Source: Apricaphanius iberus (taxonomy: Eukaryota; Chordata; Actinopteri; Cyprinodontiformes; Aphaniidae). From it: a DNA stretch of 64,000 nt. Positions 23,291 through 35,077 of the stretch are shown piece after piece. Position 1 is the stretch's first letter. The number at the start of each line of letters is the position of its first letter. The stretch is taken from positions 1,302,001-1,366,000 of the forward strand of contig JAPXFQ010002640.1 in NCBI GenBank assembly GCA_028564705.1. Direction: 5' to 3'. Made by a program: the position numbers and the translations under genes. A model generated the notes under the pieces. The model was given only the letters and a program-made list of their open reading frames with translations. It did no database searches and had not been told where the DNA came from.

Positions 23291-26200
23291 CTTTGTGCAG
23301 CTGTCTTCCCCACTTGGAAAAAAGTTCCCACTGACCTCAATGAAACACTTTCATTAGGCTTTATTTTTTCAGTCTGATATAATTTTTCCTCTTAAGTCTC
23401 ATGGTGAATACTGCCTTAAGAAAAATCAGTTTAGTTCATTTTTCAAGTGGACTACTTAATGTCCACCTGTATGGAAACCAGTTTGGTCCAAATGCAAAAC
23501 CAAGTCAGTTTGTTTGAATATAATCCAGTAATATATGCTTTATAAGACAGAGTACAAGAGTTCAGTTTTTGGATACCACAGAGTCTCAAACTTTAGAGTT
23601 GTCTGATTCAACTGAAGGTTATGTGAGAGGTTATGAAGCATCCAGATACAGGCTTTTAAAACAACATCACTACAACAATCTTATATGTGCCTCATTCACC
23701 TATTACTGTAAAGCAACAACAACAGGAACATTAAGATAATTTAAAATTGAATGAATGACTCAGAGGCCCATGAGCATGCTGACGTATGATTTGCTGGATG
23801 ACAAAAGGAGGAGGTTGTCATCCAGTTTGTAAGGAGTAATTTGCAGAAAGTCTAACTGAAATTGCATTAATGGGAGTGAAACTAGACCTGAAGAAGAATT
23901 TTTACCTTCTGATTTAATACCTGTATAATTAATTAATTTTAAGACTAGGAGCTGTAAACAGTTACCAGAGCATACGATTGCTTTCTTACTGGCCATAGTG
24001 TGTGCTTTTTGCTGTTAAAAGTAATTGAAACCTAAATTATCACAACATATCTGCACATTTAGTTAAAGAGAATTGAAAACTAAAACTTTAAATTACATTG
24101 ATTTTTCCATCAATACACTCTGTTGGGAAATCAACTCAATTTTCCTCTAAAGTAGACCTGGAAGTAGGCCTGGGTGATATGGCCTCAAATAAATATTACA
24201 ATATATAACAGTCCACTTCGATAACGCTAAATGGATGATAACTAGCTTACAACCTTTTCTTTTCTTCTAAATGAGGCAGTGGCTTCTTTTTCTCATCAAA
24301 ACTGTTACAAGGTTTTGCCTTTAGAATATGTTATCGAGTTGCCATGTTTTTTATATCACAAATTTTGGCATAAAAAAAATATATCGGCCTTGCTATACAG
24401 GCAGTGGGCTCATGTAAAATTTCTAATAAACTGCTTCAACATGCTTTTTAATTCAGGGTTTGATTCTGATGATGACATGATGACTGGTTACAGACTGTAA
24501 CAGAGAGGCGCACACACTGTGGACGAGGTGAGTAAGTGACTGGGGCTGAGAGTGAAATCAGAGATTTATTTAGTGTGTAGTCATTTAATTTAGACACTAA
24601 AACAAATTCTGGATTTACAAGCACGGGTAGACTCGGCCAGCAGCAGCTTCGACCGTGCACAGTTTATCAGCATTCTGGACTCGGTGAGGTAAATATCTCT
24701 TTCCAGCTGGACCTGGGCGTGTGGGTGGAGCTGCAGCATGCTGTTGGTTCTCTACGCCTACGGCAGTACAGCGATTCTTTTTTGAAAAAGTCATAAGAGG
24801 GGTGTAGAAACTCGCTAAATGAAGTGACAAAGTCGCTAGTTGGTAACACTGTTCCTTTCCCGTTACAGACTATACATTCCAGTTTGTACCTAGGACAGTC
24901 AGCATCTTAAACGGACATGACCATCGCTAAACTAAACATCTTTTCATTTATTTATTTTTTTATACAGGACACACCAACTTGGGCAAAAAGACATCTGTGA
25001 CGGTGATACATTTTGGTAAGGGTACATTTTTAGTTTATTGCTCATTCCTACCTGGAAGTGTTCATTGTACAGACTCGACCAATTATCCCTAAGCTTTTCA
25101 AACATGGATAAGCTGAATTTTGGTAGTGAATTTGGCCATTGGTGGTAGTTACTATAAAATGGCATTGAGGAGTCTTCTTAAACAACAGGTTAAAAATAGC
25201 AAGCCTAGGAGATGGTGTCTTATCTGGTTACTGCTTATCAACTGATTTGTTATATCACATGACAAGGAAAAAATTAAAGATAGATCTACAATAAAATCTA
25301 GCAAATCATTCCTAAATACACGTTTTTGGTTGTTTTGTTTTTTACTTAAAATCCACCTCAGAATTAGTACACGCAGCTCAATATTTCCACTTTATGAGAA
25401 TAAGAAAAACTGAATGTTAATATTAGATTTCATTAATAGAATGTAACTAATATTATTCATGTAACTTTTAATGAGTCACCCAGAAGGTGCAAAGGATTTT
25501 CCATTAACTCTCTTAGATTAATTTATAATAACTCTGCCAGCCAAATGAACGTCAACCACTATTGATTTCTCATAACTTCCTGCCTAATTCATATTGTTTC
25601 CATCTTATTTACAAACTTTGATCACTTTCTAATTTAATGTATTTTTATGTATTTATGTACTTGGTTATTTATTTAGTGAGGTTTGTATTTGTGGAAGCAA
25701 ACAGATTTTAATATAAAGTTACTAATTTGAATATTTTAAGGAAATCACCAATTTATTAACAGTAATAAATTATATAGGTATGTAAACCTCAGGAAATACA
25801 TGAAGGAAAAGATACTACATCTCTTTTGCTTTAGAGGCATGTAGTGATACATCAAATGCTCCTTGAACCTTCCCCAGACTTTCAAACTAAAGTGAACCAG
25901 ATAATGTGAGGGGAAGCCTTTGTCTTAATATTTGTCCTTATTTTATTTTTATTTTTACTTTAATTCCAACTATAACATCTTTCCATAGACTCCCAAAAGT
26001 AAGCTGGTGCTGAGGGAAATAGTTAAATGGCACCTGGCCCTATAAAGAAAACCACTTTAACTACTATAAAACAGAGCTGTAAAATGAGTAGCAGAAAACA
26101 ACAAAGTTAACTTCGTTCCTTTTCAGTCTGTTGGACTACAAGTGGTTTAATTTTTAAACAACTCATAGTTATCATAAAACAGATAAGATTAAGTCATGTT

Positions 26201-27592
26201 CACTAGGTAAAACTTTTCACTGACAGTGTGCCAGTACTGGTGTGAAAGGAGGTTTATAGCTCATTTTTAAGGAAAATATTTTATAAATAAATTAAAACTG
26301 AAGCATTCAGCATAAGTAATATGTTCATGAGTCAATAAAATACATTTCAACAGGACAACATCAAACTGCAGACAATGATTTTATGAAATATTTTAGAATC
26401 TAAAAGAAGAAAAGAGCAGAATTCAATTCAGAACATAAGAAACCAGCTGAGGACAGCACCATCTGCAAAGATCCTGTCAATGAAGTGCAGCTGACAGCAT
26501 CTGTTAAACTGGATGTAAGATCATCTGCAGTCAACAGATCCTCTTTAAGATTTGTTGGCAGCAAATAAATTGGCAAGTTTAAGTCCTAAGGTGTTATTTT
26601 CGTGCTGATGACAGGAAATGAGATCAGAAATTATAGTCGACAAGCAAATCTAGCAGTACACCTGAACCTAGCAAGAAAGTTTAGACTTTCATAAATAGTA
26701 ATCTGTCACTCCTGCTGCAAACAACTCTAAATACAGAAGCCTTCCCTCATGTGAGAAAGCAAAACGATGCAGTGAGGAAAACCATGTGAGAAAGAAGATG
26801 ATCTGCAAATTTAAAGGAACGGTAGCACCACTTAGCATGTTAATGACATCAAATTAACAATAGATGGCTCTCTATCACAGCAAAACCTCAGAGAGCTCAG
26901 AGTATGAGGGAAGGCTTTCCTTTCTGATTAGGAGAAAAGCTGAAGCAGAGCATTACGTTCTCAACTCCTCTTTATCAAACATGGTTTTACCCAAAACTAA
27001 AACACTGAATTCACAATGAACTCACCTACACCATACTCTGGTTCACAAAATAAAGTCTGCCTTTTTCTTTTTAAAACAACGAGGCTGAAATGCCAGTCAT
27101 TTCTGCCAGTCATCACCTTCTTCTCGTCGCTGTTGTCTTGCATTTATTACTATGGTTACCAAGGTCACATTAGGCTACAGCACTCTAAATATAAATGAGA
27201 ACGGTCTGTGTTTTCACTGCAGCATGTAGTGCAGGGTCACCTCCATTAGACTTGCTGAGGTGGCGGCAAGAGCATAAAGAATCAATCAAGAATAAGTTTA
27301 GTCATAAAATATAGCAAATGAATCAAGGCACAAGTTGAGCTCATTCTGTCAGACTTTCACATCTTAAAAAATTTATTTTACTCACAAATACAAAAAAAAC
27401 AACAACCAAACAAGTGAGTTTTAGCATATGTTGATTTACATTTGTCATTTCATTATAAATATTAAATATGAGATATCAATTTAAACTGAGGGCTTAATAT
27501 GAACAAGTGTCCAGTTTAAACCAAATAAAATTCAGAAAACTCATGATGATAGAAAAAAACAATCCCATTAAAATAGGTTATGTGATCTTACC
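23291..27592. other. Intronic sequence, mostly nothing identified
   Basis: AT-rich intron of the long and MDESS isoforms. A solitary hAT-like end (GGCCTGGGTGATATGGCCTC) sits at 24166-24185 with no partner seen. The 24500-24850 part is somewhat GC-richer. No coding exon with MAST character was found. Confidence 0.5.
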
Positions 27593-27600
27593 ATCTAGGA

Positions 27601-27896
27601 CAATGTTTCTCAACCGGGGGTCTGCGACCCCTAGTGGACCGTGGTGGTATTGTAAGGCGTCCTTGATAATGATCTATATAATATATATATATATTTTTTT
27701 TTTTTTTAAAGATCCTCTGACTTTTATAGAAATAGATTTGTTTTTACTCAGATGTGACCATGACTTTTATTTATCAAAAACTACAGAAGTTAACATGACA
27801 TTCTTCTTCTCTTTCCCAATGTAATTAAGGGGGTTACCAGAGCTTATAAAAAAATATCCAATGGATCCAGAACCCCAAAAAGATTGAGATCCACCA
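27601..27896. mobile_element. Short hAT MITE (CAATGTTTCTCAACC type)
   Basis: A 296-base element starting CAATGTTTCTCAACCGGGGG and ending GATTGAGATCCACCA. The ends are imperfect inverted repeats of the TGGTTCTCAACC type known from hAT elements. Flanks atctagga (27593-27600) and atctaaaa (27897-27904) agree at 6 of 8 positions, a decayed target duplication. No coding capacity; a T run and TA repeat occupy the middle. Confidence 0.7.
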
Positions 27897-28486
27897 ATCT
27901 AAAAGATAAGTGACAAGTTAAAAAATTGCAAAGATTAGGTTAGCTAAGCTTATCTCAGCAATAAATAACAAAAAAAGAATTTTTAATGTCAATTTTTAAT
28001 GTCAAGATCAAGTCTAAATGAGTCAAACATTCTGCGGGGTTTCATTTGGTGGCATCAAAGGAAAGGGAGAAGTGTTTTTCTAATCTTTATGTGTAAAAGT
28101 AATTTAAAAAAAATGTCTTTACAGTTGTCCAGTAATTTTTGTCTGTCATAAAAAAATCTCAATAAAATACTTTAGAGTCTGTATTTGTAAAATAACATGA
28201 AGTGGAAATTTAAGGGGTGTGAAAAATCTATGGAAAGCTAGCAAAACAGCCTAAAAAATAAATAAGTAAAACCAAATACTTCTCTAATAACCTCTAACTC
28301 ATCACCTTCAGTTTTAAATTCAACTGCATTGGCTGTGATGCTTTGAAAAATTTATTTTGGGGATCTCCTAAATTATGAGAGACGTTAGAAAACCTTCCTT
28401 AAAAACATTTTAAAAAATTAAAAAAATGGACATAAAATCTGATTTATCTGTTTGTTAGTTGGCCTGATATAATTGGCTCTATAAAT

Positions 28487-28824
28487 CAGGCCTGGGCAAT
28501 ATGAAAAAATAAAAATAAAAATCACGATAATAGTTTTTATATCAGTTGATATTGATATATATCAGAATATAAAGCAAATGATTATTTCTATCAATATTAA
28601 ACATTCCCTCGTACTATTTGAAGGTATAATGGAGTTAATTTGGATTTAAAAATGTATTGTATTGCTTGTAAAAGCAGATGGAAGGCCTTGGACGGGCTGA
28701 CATCACTTTGAACCATGGAAACCAAAGACATGCACTGACAAACGTTCTTTTACTTGATATTCTCAATATTTCAAAAATTAAATCCTGATAAAAACACCAA
28801 CATCCAGTATATTGCCCGACCTTA
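28487..28824. mobile_element. Short hAT-type MITE (GGGCAATAT ends)
   Basis: Left end CAGGCCTGGGCAATATGA and right end ATATTGCCCGACCTTA form inverted repeats sharing GGGCAATAT; body 338 bases, AT-rich, with internal ATATCAGTTGATATTGATAT repeats. Flanking 8-mers ctataaat and ctatatca share only the first five bases. It belongs to the same general class as the other hAT ends in this window. Confidence 0.55.
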
Positions 28825-29016
28825 CTATATCATACCATCACAACAGTCTTAAGGGTTCCCCAAATTAAGATGGATTGGACGGCTTTCATTTAATGTGACT
28901 CCTAGCAGTTCCACAGTAATTTTATTTCAAGGTTCGAACAGAGGAAATGCAAAGGTGTCCATATAACTGTGGATATTGCTTAGAAAGGCTTTGTGACAAT
29001 CATAAATTGTACTTAC

Positions 29017-29048
29017 AAACTGCCTCTTCTGGGAAGACTCAGCTCCTT
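29017..29048 (-). CDS. mast4: mast4 32-nt microexon: KELSLPRRGSF
   Basis: A 32-nt exon with an excellent acceptor (CGTTTCTTTCTGTTTGCAG) and consensus donor TTT|GTAAGT. It encodes K-E-L-S-L-P-R-R-G-S plus TT, which becomes Phe with the C of the next exon. K-E-L-S-L-P-R-R-G-S is a signature found, as I recall, in MAST2, MAST3 and MAST4. It begins in phase 0 and so accepts both the long form (exon 63293-63426, ending ...LTSST) and the MDESS form (ending ...RRRGLQ), giving GLQ-KELSLPRRGS as in MAST3. The L-P-R-R-G-S sequence is a basophilic kinase site. Skipping it would break the frame into exon 5707-5795 for both upstream partners. Confidence 0.95.
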
Positions 29049-30588
29049 CTGCAAACAGAAAGAAACGAGGAATAAGTAAAGCAATCAGAAACTTTCCTTT
29101 TGTTCATTACCTGAACTAAGAGACTGGAGGAATAAATGCCCCTAGATGACGTCCACATTCTGAAAACCCCAAAACATCTCTGAACAATTCAAGCCAGCAG
29201 CGTTTTTAATTTGTTAAATAATGTGGCTTTGATTTTAACAATCAGTTTGTGTCAGTGTAGCTCAAACACATTTTACAACAAGTCAAAACTGCTAAAACAA
29301 AAATCCCTTCTTAATGGAACAACTGGCCGATTTAAGAAAATCAAGTGAATTTAAGGTTGAATTTACTTTGAACTCCATGTTCTTGGTACAGAAACAGATT
29401 AAGTGTCTCACAAACAGACGACAGGGAGGTGAGAAACTGTGACATGTAAAACCGCAAAGCTGGGAAAAATATTTAAACCAGTTTTATCTGGATTTCAAAT
29501 TGTCACGTTAATTGCCAATATTTAATTAGATGGAAGGCTGTAAACTTATCATAAACTGACTGCCTTCTATTGTGGTGGGAGGGCGAGGTGAGGAGGAGCA
29601 GGGAGTGGCAGACAGTCTACTCAACTTAGCTATATTTAGCGAGTTTTTAGACCCCTCTCGCGATTCTATTTCAAGAATAGAAGCAAATAACGACAAATCT
29701 AGACACTTTAATTGCAGACTTTTGGGTGAAGAATGTAACCTTGTTACCCTCCTCACAGATCAGCTGGGAGCTTCACGTCTCAGACTGCAAAGACACACCA
29801 CAAGCTGCAGCACAACCCGGCCACTCCAGCTGTATGGCAAGTCAATGTTATAAAAAAAAACAGGCGTATATTATGTGTTGTTTTAATCCGTAATGCAGCT
29901 GGACTCAGAGCAGATATTTACCCCACTAAGTCCAGAACGCTTATGAACTGGGCAAGCAGAAGGTTGCAGTCACCACTTGGGAATTGTCACGAAGACAACC
30001 GAATGTAAATGCTGGGACTGTTAAATACAAGACATCACTTCATGAAAAACATGTTTTTAAATATAATATATATATATAAAAAACCTTTGTTCGACCATAC
30101 TAATGTAATGAATTTAAATGAAAATACCTCAAGGGTTTTTCTCAACAATTATTAGGTGAGATTAATTAGATCAATAATTATGATCTGCAATTAATGAATC
30201 TAAAAAATATGTTATCTCATGACAGCACTCGAAATAGTTGCTCGTAATTACAATTAGTTTAAAACTAGTCACACTCAACCTGCAAATTCTGAGAGATGTT
30301 TGAGTTCAGGGGGCTTTTCAAATCACTGAAAGCAATGTTGGGAATATGCTGCCTGTTGCAGAATCACAAGATCAGGAACCAATAAACAATGCCCTCATTG
30401 TTTTCTAAAGAGATTATACCTTATCGTGAGCTTGTTGCAAAATTATATTAACCAACTGTTGCAAACTAAGCCCTATATTAAATTGCTTTTCTTTGAGTTT
30501 ACTGTGAAGTTGTGTCTACAGATAAGTAGAGGGTGTTCATGAAGAAAAAGAAAATGCAAAAAGGGAACAAAGGTAGAAAAATGTGGAG
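29049..30588 (-). other. Intronic sequence, nothing identified
   Basis: Part of the large intron upstream of the microexon. AT-rich, with a TA run at about 30062-30078. Opposed open frames at 29526-29853 show no domain. Confidence 0.5.
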
Positions 30589-30596
30589 CTTTGAAA

Positions 30597-31637
30597 TAAG
30601 GCTGCACGATTATGACCAAAATAATAATCACGATTATTTTGATCAATATTGTAATCATGATTATTAATCTAGATTATTCATCCAGTCTTGTAAAATATCT
30701 ATTTTTATTGTAAAAAATAAAATAATGCAAAAAAGAAACCCAATCTGAAAACAAACTCTCAGACTTTTATAAGTACAAACTAAACGTGTTATTTCAGAGT
30801 GCAATCTCAAAGTGCAATTTAATGGAAACAATTACAGCTTATGCAGGCCTAGGACATTCCCTCAATCCGAATCCTTAGCATGTACTACATGCCACGTACA
30901 AAAATATTACTCGCCCGTTGGTGTAGTAAATCAGGTATGAAAATCAGACGTATTGTAATAAAGTTTAAAAAAAAAGGAAAGCAAATCAGACGAATCGCTC
31001 CACCATTTTGCGTGTCCTTTGACCCGGATGTTTATGTTACGTTCCTGCCATCCACTAGTGGTTATTTTGTCTGGTATAACTTAACTTAAATGTTTATTCA
31101 GCTCTCAAAAACAAACACAGTAATCAGTAACATCACTACATGTACATTTACAGCCGAAACTGCGGCAGTGTCAATGATCGATGGTTTGTCTGTAGCCAAT
31201 TTTAGCTAGGTCGCTTTTCTAGGATTTTGGGGCTTCAGGTGCATTGTGGGATAGCGTAGCGTCTACCAGCTGCTTAATGTGGCGTTACTACACATCCAGG
31301 AACTTTATGCCTACTAGTCAGGTCCATACTGGAGATTTGCATCTAATTCATCGCTCGCATACTGCTTTTCACCTGCTACGTTGTCGACGTATTCGGATGC
31401 AGCCATTGTGAATGCTGAGTGGCGTAGGTGTGGTTTTTACCTGGGCAGCCTAATGAAGCTTTAGCCATGCGTTTGCCCCCTGGTGGTTGGCAGACTACTG
31501 GTTGAGGCAGTGTATGATAAAGAGGCATGCAGTGAAGCTCGCATTTTCAATGTAAATATCGTTGATGATCAGGTTCCTTTAATTGTGGCCACCAAAATCA
31601 TGATCACGATCATAATCCGATTAATTGTGCAACCTTA
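30597..31637. mobile_element. Non-autonomous hAT transposon with perfect target duplication
   Basis: A 1,041-base element with terminal inverted repeats TAAGGCTGCACGATTA and TAATTGTGCAACCTTA, flanked by a perfect 8-base duplication ctttgaaa at 30589-30596 and 31638-31645. Subterminal ATTATGATCGTGATCATGAT-like words occur at both ends. No transposase frame. A further MITE-like segment with TCCGAATCC and TATTCGGATGCAG ends may be nested at about 30860-31410. The intact duplication implies a fairly recent insertion or slow decay. Confidence 0.88.
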
Positions 31638-31645
31638 CTTTGAAA

Positions 31646-33730
31646 CCTAGGGGGTTTTTGACACCAAATAAACCAAATATGTGAACTGAATGAATATGAA
31701 CTGGATGGTTTGCATCTACGCATGGTATGATTACTGTTATCAAGGCACACCAAGCTTTTTAACCGTTTTAACACTGACAGGGATGTAGCTTTTTGCTATT
31801 CTTTTAAGACCTTTTAATAAGAACAGAAAGGGCTGAGAAAAGGCTGCACTATTTTTGAACACTTGTTAGAAAGAAGAATTATATTGCTTAGAATTCTAAC
31901 AGTGTCAAATATTACTCTAATAAAGATGATGAGTTAAAGCTGGAGTGAGCAGATTACTGGAGGCAAAACTAATTGGTAGTAAGCAATTCAGCATAGTCTG
32001 CACAAAAAACATTCTTAATAGAAAATAGCTTTTAAATTTAGCCGCCGACTACTTAATTAGCTTAAACTAACATGCCCGTATAGCAGCAATTGTTTTAGAC
32101 ATTCCAATTAAAACCCATGTTATATTCCAGCAGCAGGTGTCACTTTTCAGTTTTATTTAACAATTTCAGCATGTTGCTTATTGTTTGAAAAAAAATATCT
32201 ACAGAAAAGTTAGAAAAACGACAGCCCCAAGACGTCTTGTTACTCAGCTTTTCTTAATACGAACATCCAGTGTTATTCAGTCAAACAATCCACATGAAGT
32301 AGCGAATAGAACATAAAATGTGTTTCCATCTCACTCACACCAATAATACCATGCAAGCATCACTAGAAGCATTCTCTCACATATTTAAAATGATCAAATT
32401 ACACATACAAAAAAATGAAAAGCGCATAAGTTTGTAGGGTTCATACACATGTGGGGGAATACTAGTGTGAATGAGAGGCTGGTACTAGTGTGTGTGAAGG
32501 TGGAGCTAAATCAAGTAAAGGTTTCAAAAATCCAATACTGGGTTTTATATATTATTTTGTTAATCAAGAATAATCTAGTCAAGAATTAAAATATATATTT
32601 TAAAACAAGAGCAGATCAAAGCTGCTTAAGTTAGAGAAAAATTAGGTGGAATAACCCTTTAGCCAGTTCCTGAGTCTGACCATAATCGGAAGGGTTTTTC
32701 AGCTTTGCATCACCCACTTTAATGCTGTTCAGAGAGGCCTCACTGTTCAAACAGACGGAAAATACATATTTCTATCACAGACGGCTTTAATGTTATCAGC
32801 CTTGAGGAGTTTGTGGAATGTTTTAGCGTTTTAATCTGCTGAATGTTGGGCATTTCACCGTGAAACCGAGTTGGATACACACGTACGAATTAAAGTCTCT
32901 AAGTTTTTGCCCCGCCTCCTCTGGGACAAAAATCCTCTCTCACACACTAGTATGATACTCTCATTCACAGTAGCACAACCTCACATTCACAAGCACTAGC
33001 CTCTCATTTGCACAAATATTACCTAAATTTATAAACCCCAAGAGCTATTGTGTGCATTCTTTTTGGTATGTGTGAGTTACATTTTGTAGTATGTGTACTT
33101 TTTTTATTTGTATTTTGAGTATGTGAGAGAATGCTGCTAATGATGAATGTATGATTTGAATGGTGTGAGTGAGAGGGAAACAAACATGAACTTTACGGCA
33201 CCTCATATACACATTGTTTTCAGCTGTACAGAAAACGTCATTAAGATGTAAAAGAGGCAATATTTCTTTATAAGATGCCAGATGACATATTTGTAAACCG
33301 TATAAAATCAGTAGTGGTACTGCTGCTACTATAGCATCTGTTAGCATCCCAGCAAGTCAAAGACTGCGTGAGTCACAAGGGCAAAAATTCAAACCATATG
33401 TTGATCTATAGACTCCCTTCAGACCCAACACTTCTGGTTACCTGCAGCACATTTTGGCAGTGAAGAAGTAGTTTTTGCTGCCACAGCACATGTACGTTCT
33501 TCTCTACATCACCACAAGGGAAATAAATAACTAATCTCTGGAGTTGTTCGCCTTTGTGACCAGAAAGGCGACCTTTTGGTCACTGTAGATTACATTTTTC
33601 ATCAATAGAAAGAGAAGTGTGGACTTGTCGTTAAATGTGGTAGAAAATGGAGTTGTAGCTGTTCCTACAGTCAGAAACAGCGTTCTCCCTCTGGCACCAA
33701 TAAGGACGTAATGTGCAACTTTCACTACTT
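31646..33730. other. Intronic sequence, nothing identified
   Basis: AT-rich intron with many short TCACACA/ACTAGTGTG-type words between 32320 and 33180, which recur in both orientations but do not form a clear tandem repeat. No gene recognised. Confidence 0.45.
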
Positions 33731-33741
33731 CCTGGATAAGT

Positions 33742-33859
33742 GGTAAATGGACTGAACTTATATAGCGCTTTTCTAGTCATACTGACCATTCAAAGCGCTC
33801 TACATTGAAGCCACATTCACCCATTCACACTCACATTCATACACCGACAGCCAACATGG
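33742..33859 (-). repeat. tRNA-derived SINE, 3' part (interrupted)
   Basis: Contains the fish repeat words AATGGACTGAACTTATATAG, TATATAGCGCTTTTCTAG and CACATTCACCCATTCACACT. It is the tail-side half of the element whose tRNA-like head lies at 34955-35077; a hAT transposon separates the two halves. Confidence 0.7.
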
Positions 33860-33867
33860 CTCTGTAA

Positions 33868-34946
33868 TAGGGCTAACCGATTTGGGAAAATAATCTAATT
33901 GCAATTTTTTTTCTTCAATATTGCGATTGTGATTTAATGTGCAATTATTTTTGTGGGGCTTTTGTCGTGCATTTTTTAATTAATGCAATCAAAAATATTG
34001 TGTATTATAAACAGATTTTTATACATAATTTATTTTATTCCATAAGATAGATTTATTTTAAGACAAATGCAAATATTAACAACTTTATCTACTTTTAATC
34101 ATCACAGTCGATGGTCATCGGTGTCGTTCTGCAATCAAGGTTTTCTTCCTTTTGATCCCAGCTAATAATTCCCTCCGGCTGCAATGTTTTCCTCCGTGCG
34201 GTTATCCAGGAAGTAGGATGCTTGAAGGAACAAGCTCTGATTTTTAATTCTCCATCGATCTAATGCACTTTCAGACTCTGGTATGGCTCCGTAGAGCGGT
34301 TTGATCTCAGGTCCGTTGTTGCAAAAATACTCCACTGTTTTCGGTGCGGCTTTAACTTTCTGTCTGCATTTTTTATACAGCGCAGGTAAAATGTAGCTAA
34401 AATGTGTCCGTGAGATTGAATCCTAGCTTATTCATCATGCTTAACAAAACATACTTTTGGCTATAAAACCCGTTATAGCATGAATTACTTCCGTGTGCCG
34501 TTTTTTCATGTTCGTAAGGAGTGATTGTTTCAAACAGCTCGGTCAGCGATCCCTGTCGCCTCGAAGTTTGTTTACTGGAAATTTAAACACTGGTGGCGGT
34601 CAGTTTAGCCGTGCAACTCTCATATATGGTGGTGTGATGTTTTTAGGTGTTGATAAAGGTTCGTACTGTAGCCTACCTCGTGAGGCAGCAACAATACCAA
34701 GACGGGTTCTGCATAATACCTGGAGTTGCGCAGCATCAACGTTTTCATAGCAGATATAATTTCTCACAACTGATGTACTGTTCCTCTTTGGTACCAAATG
34801 TTGTGTAGTGTTGGATTCTGTTAAGCTTTTGGTCATTTTATAACTGGTTAAAGTGCAGCGTTTTCTTCTCTCCCTGCATTGTTTGCAAGTCAAATCGCAG
34901 CCTTTGCGATTAGGAAATCGCATATGCAATTAATCATTCAGCCCTA
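33868..34946. mobile_element. Non-autonomous hAT transposon inserted in a SINE
   Basis: A 1,079-base element beginning TAGGGCTAACCGATTTGGG and ending ATTAATCATTCAGCCCTA. The first and last seven bases are perfect inverted repeats. Flanking ctctgtaa (33860-33867) and ctcggtag (34947-34954) match at 6 of 8 positions. TTGCGATTGTG and CTTTGCGATTAGG words recur near both ends. No transposase frame was seen. The insertion splits a SINE, so the SINE is older. Confidence 0.83.
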
Positions 34947-34954
34947 CTCGGTAG

Positions 34955-35077
34955 GACGATGTGGGGTTAAGTGCCTTGCCCAGGGGCACATCGACATGTG
35001 ACTGGAGGAAGCTGGAATCAAACCTACGATCCTCCGATTGCAAGCAAACTACTCTACCACTGAGCCACAGTCACCGC
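34955..35077 (-). repeat. tRNA-derived SINE, tRNA-like head (interrupted)
   Basis: On the minus strand this begins with a tRNA-like head: TGGCTCAGTGGTAGAG (A-box region, around plus 35054-35069) and GGTTTGATTCC (B box, around plus 35016-35026), followed by GACATGTGCCCC-type and TTGCCCAGGGG-complement sequence typical of a common fish SINE or SINE-like repeat. It continues at 33742-33859 beyond the inserted hAT element. Confidence 0.75.

Noticed and set aside
33430..33480. Short ATG-led minus-strand stretch ending CTGCAG|GTAACC
   Set aside because: Only a few codons before a weak donor with no homology; treated as chance.
35016..35077. Possible tRNA gene (TGGCTCAGTGGT / GGTTTGATTCC)
   Set aside because: It continues into a repeat body and is the head of the interrupted SINE.
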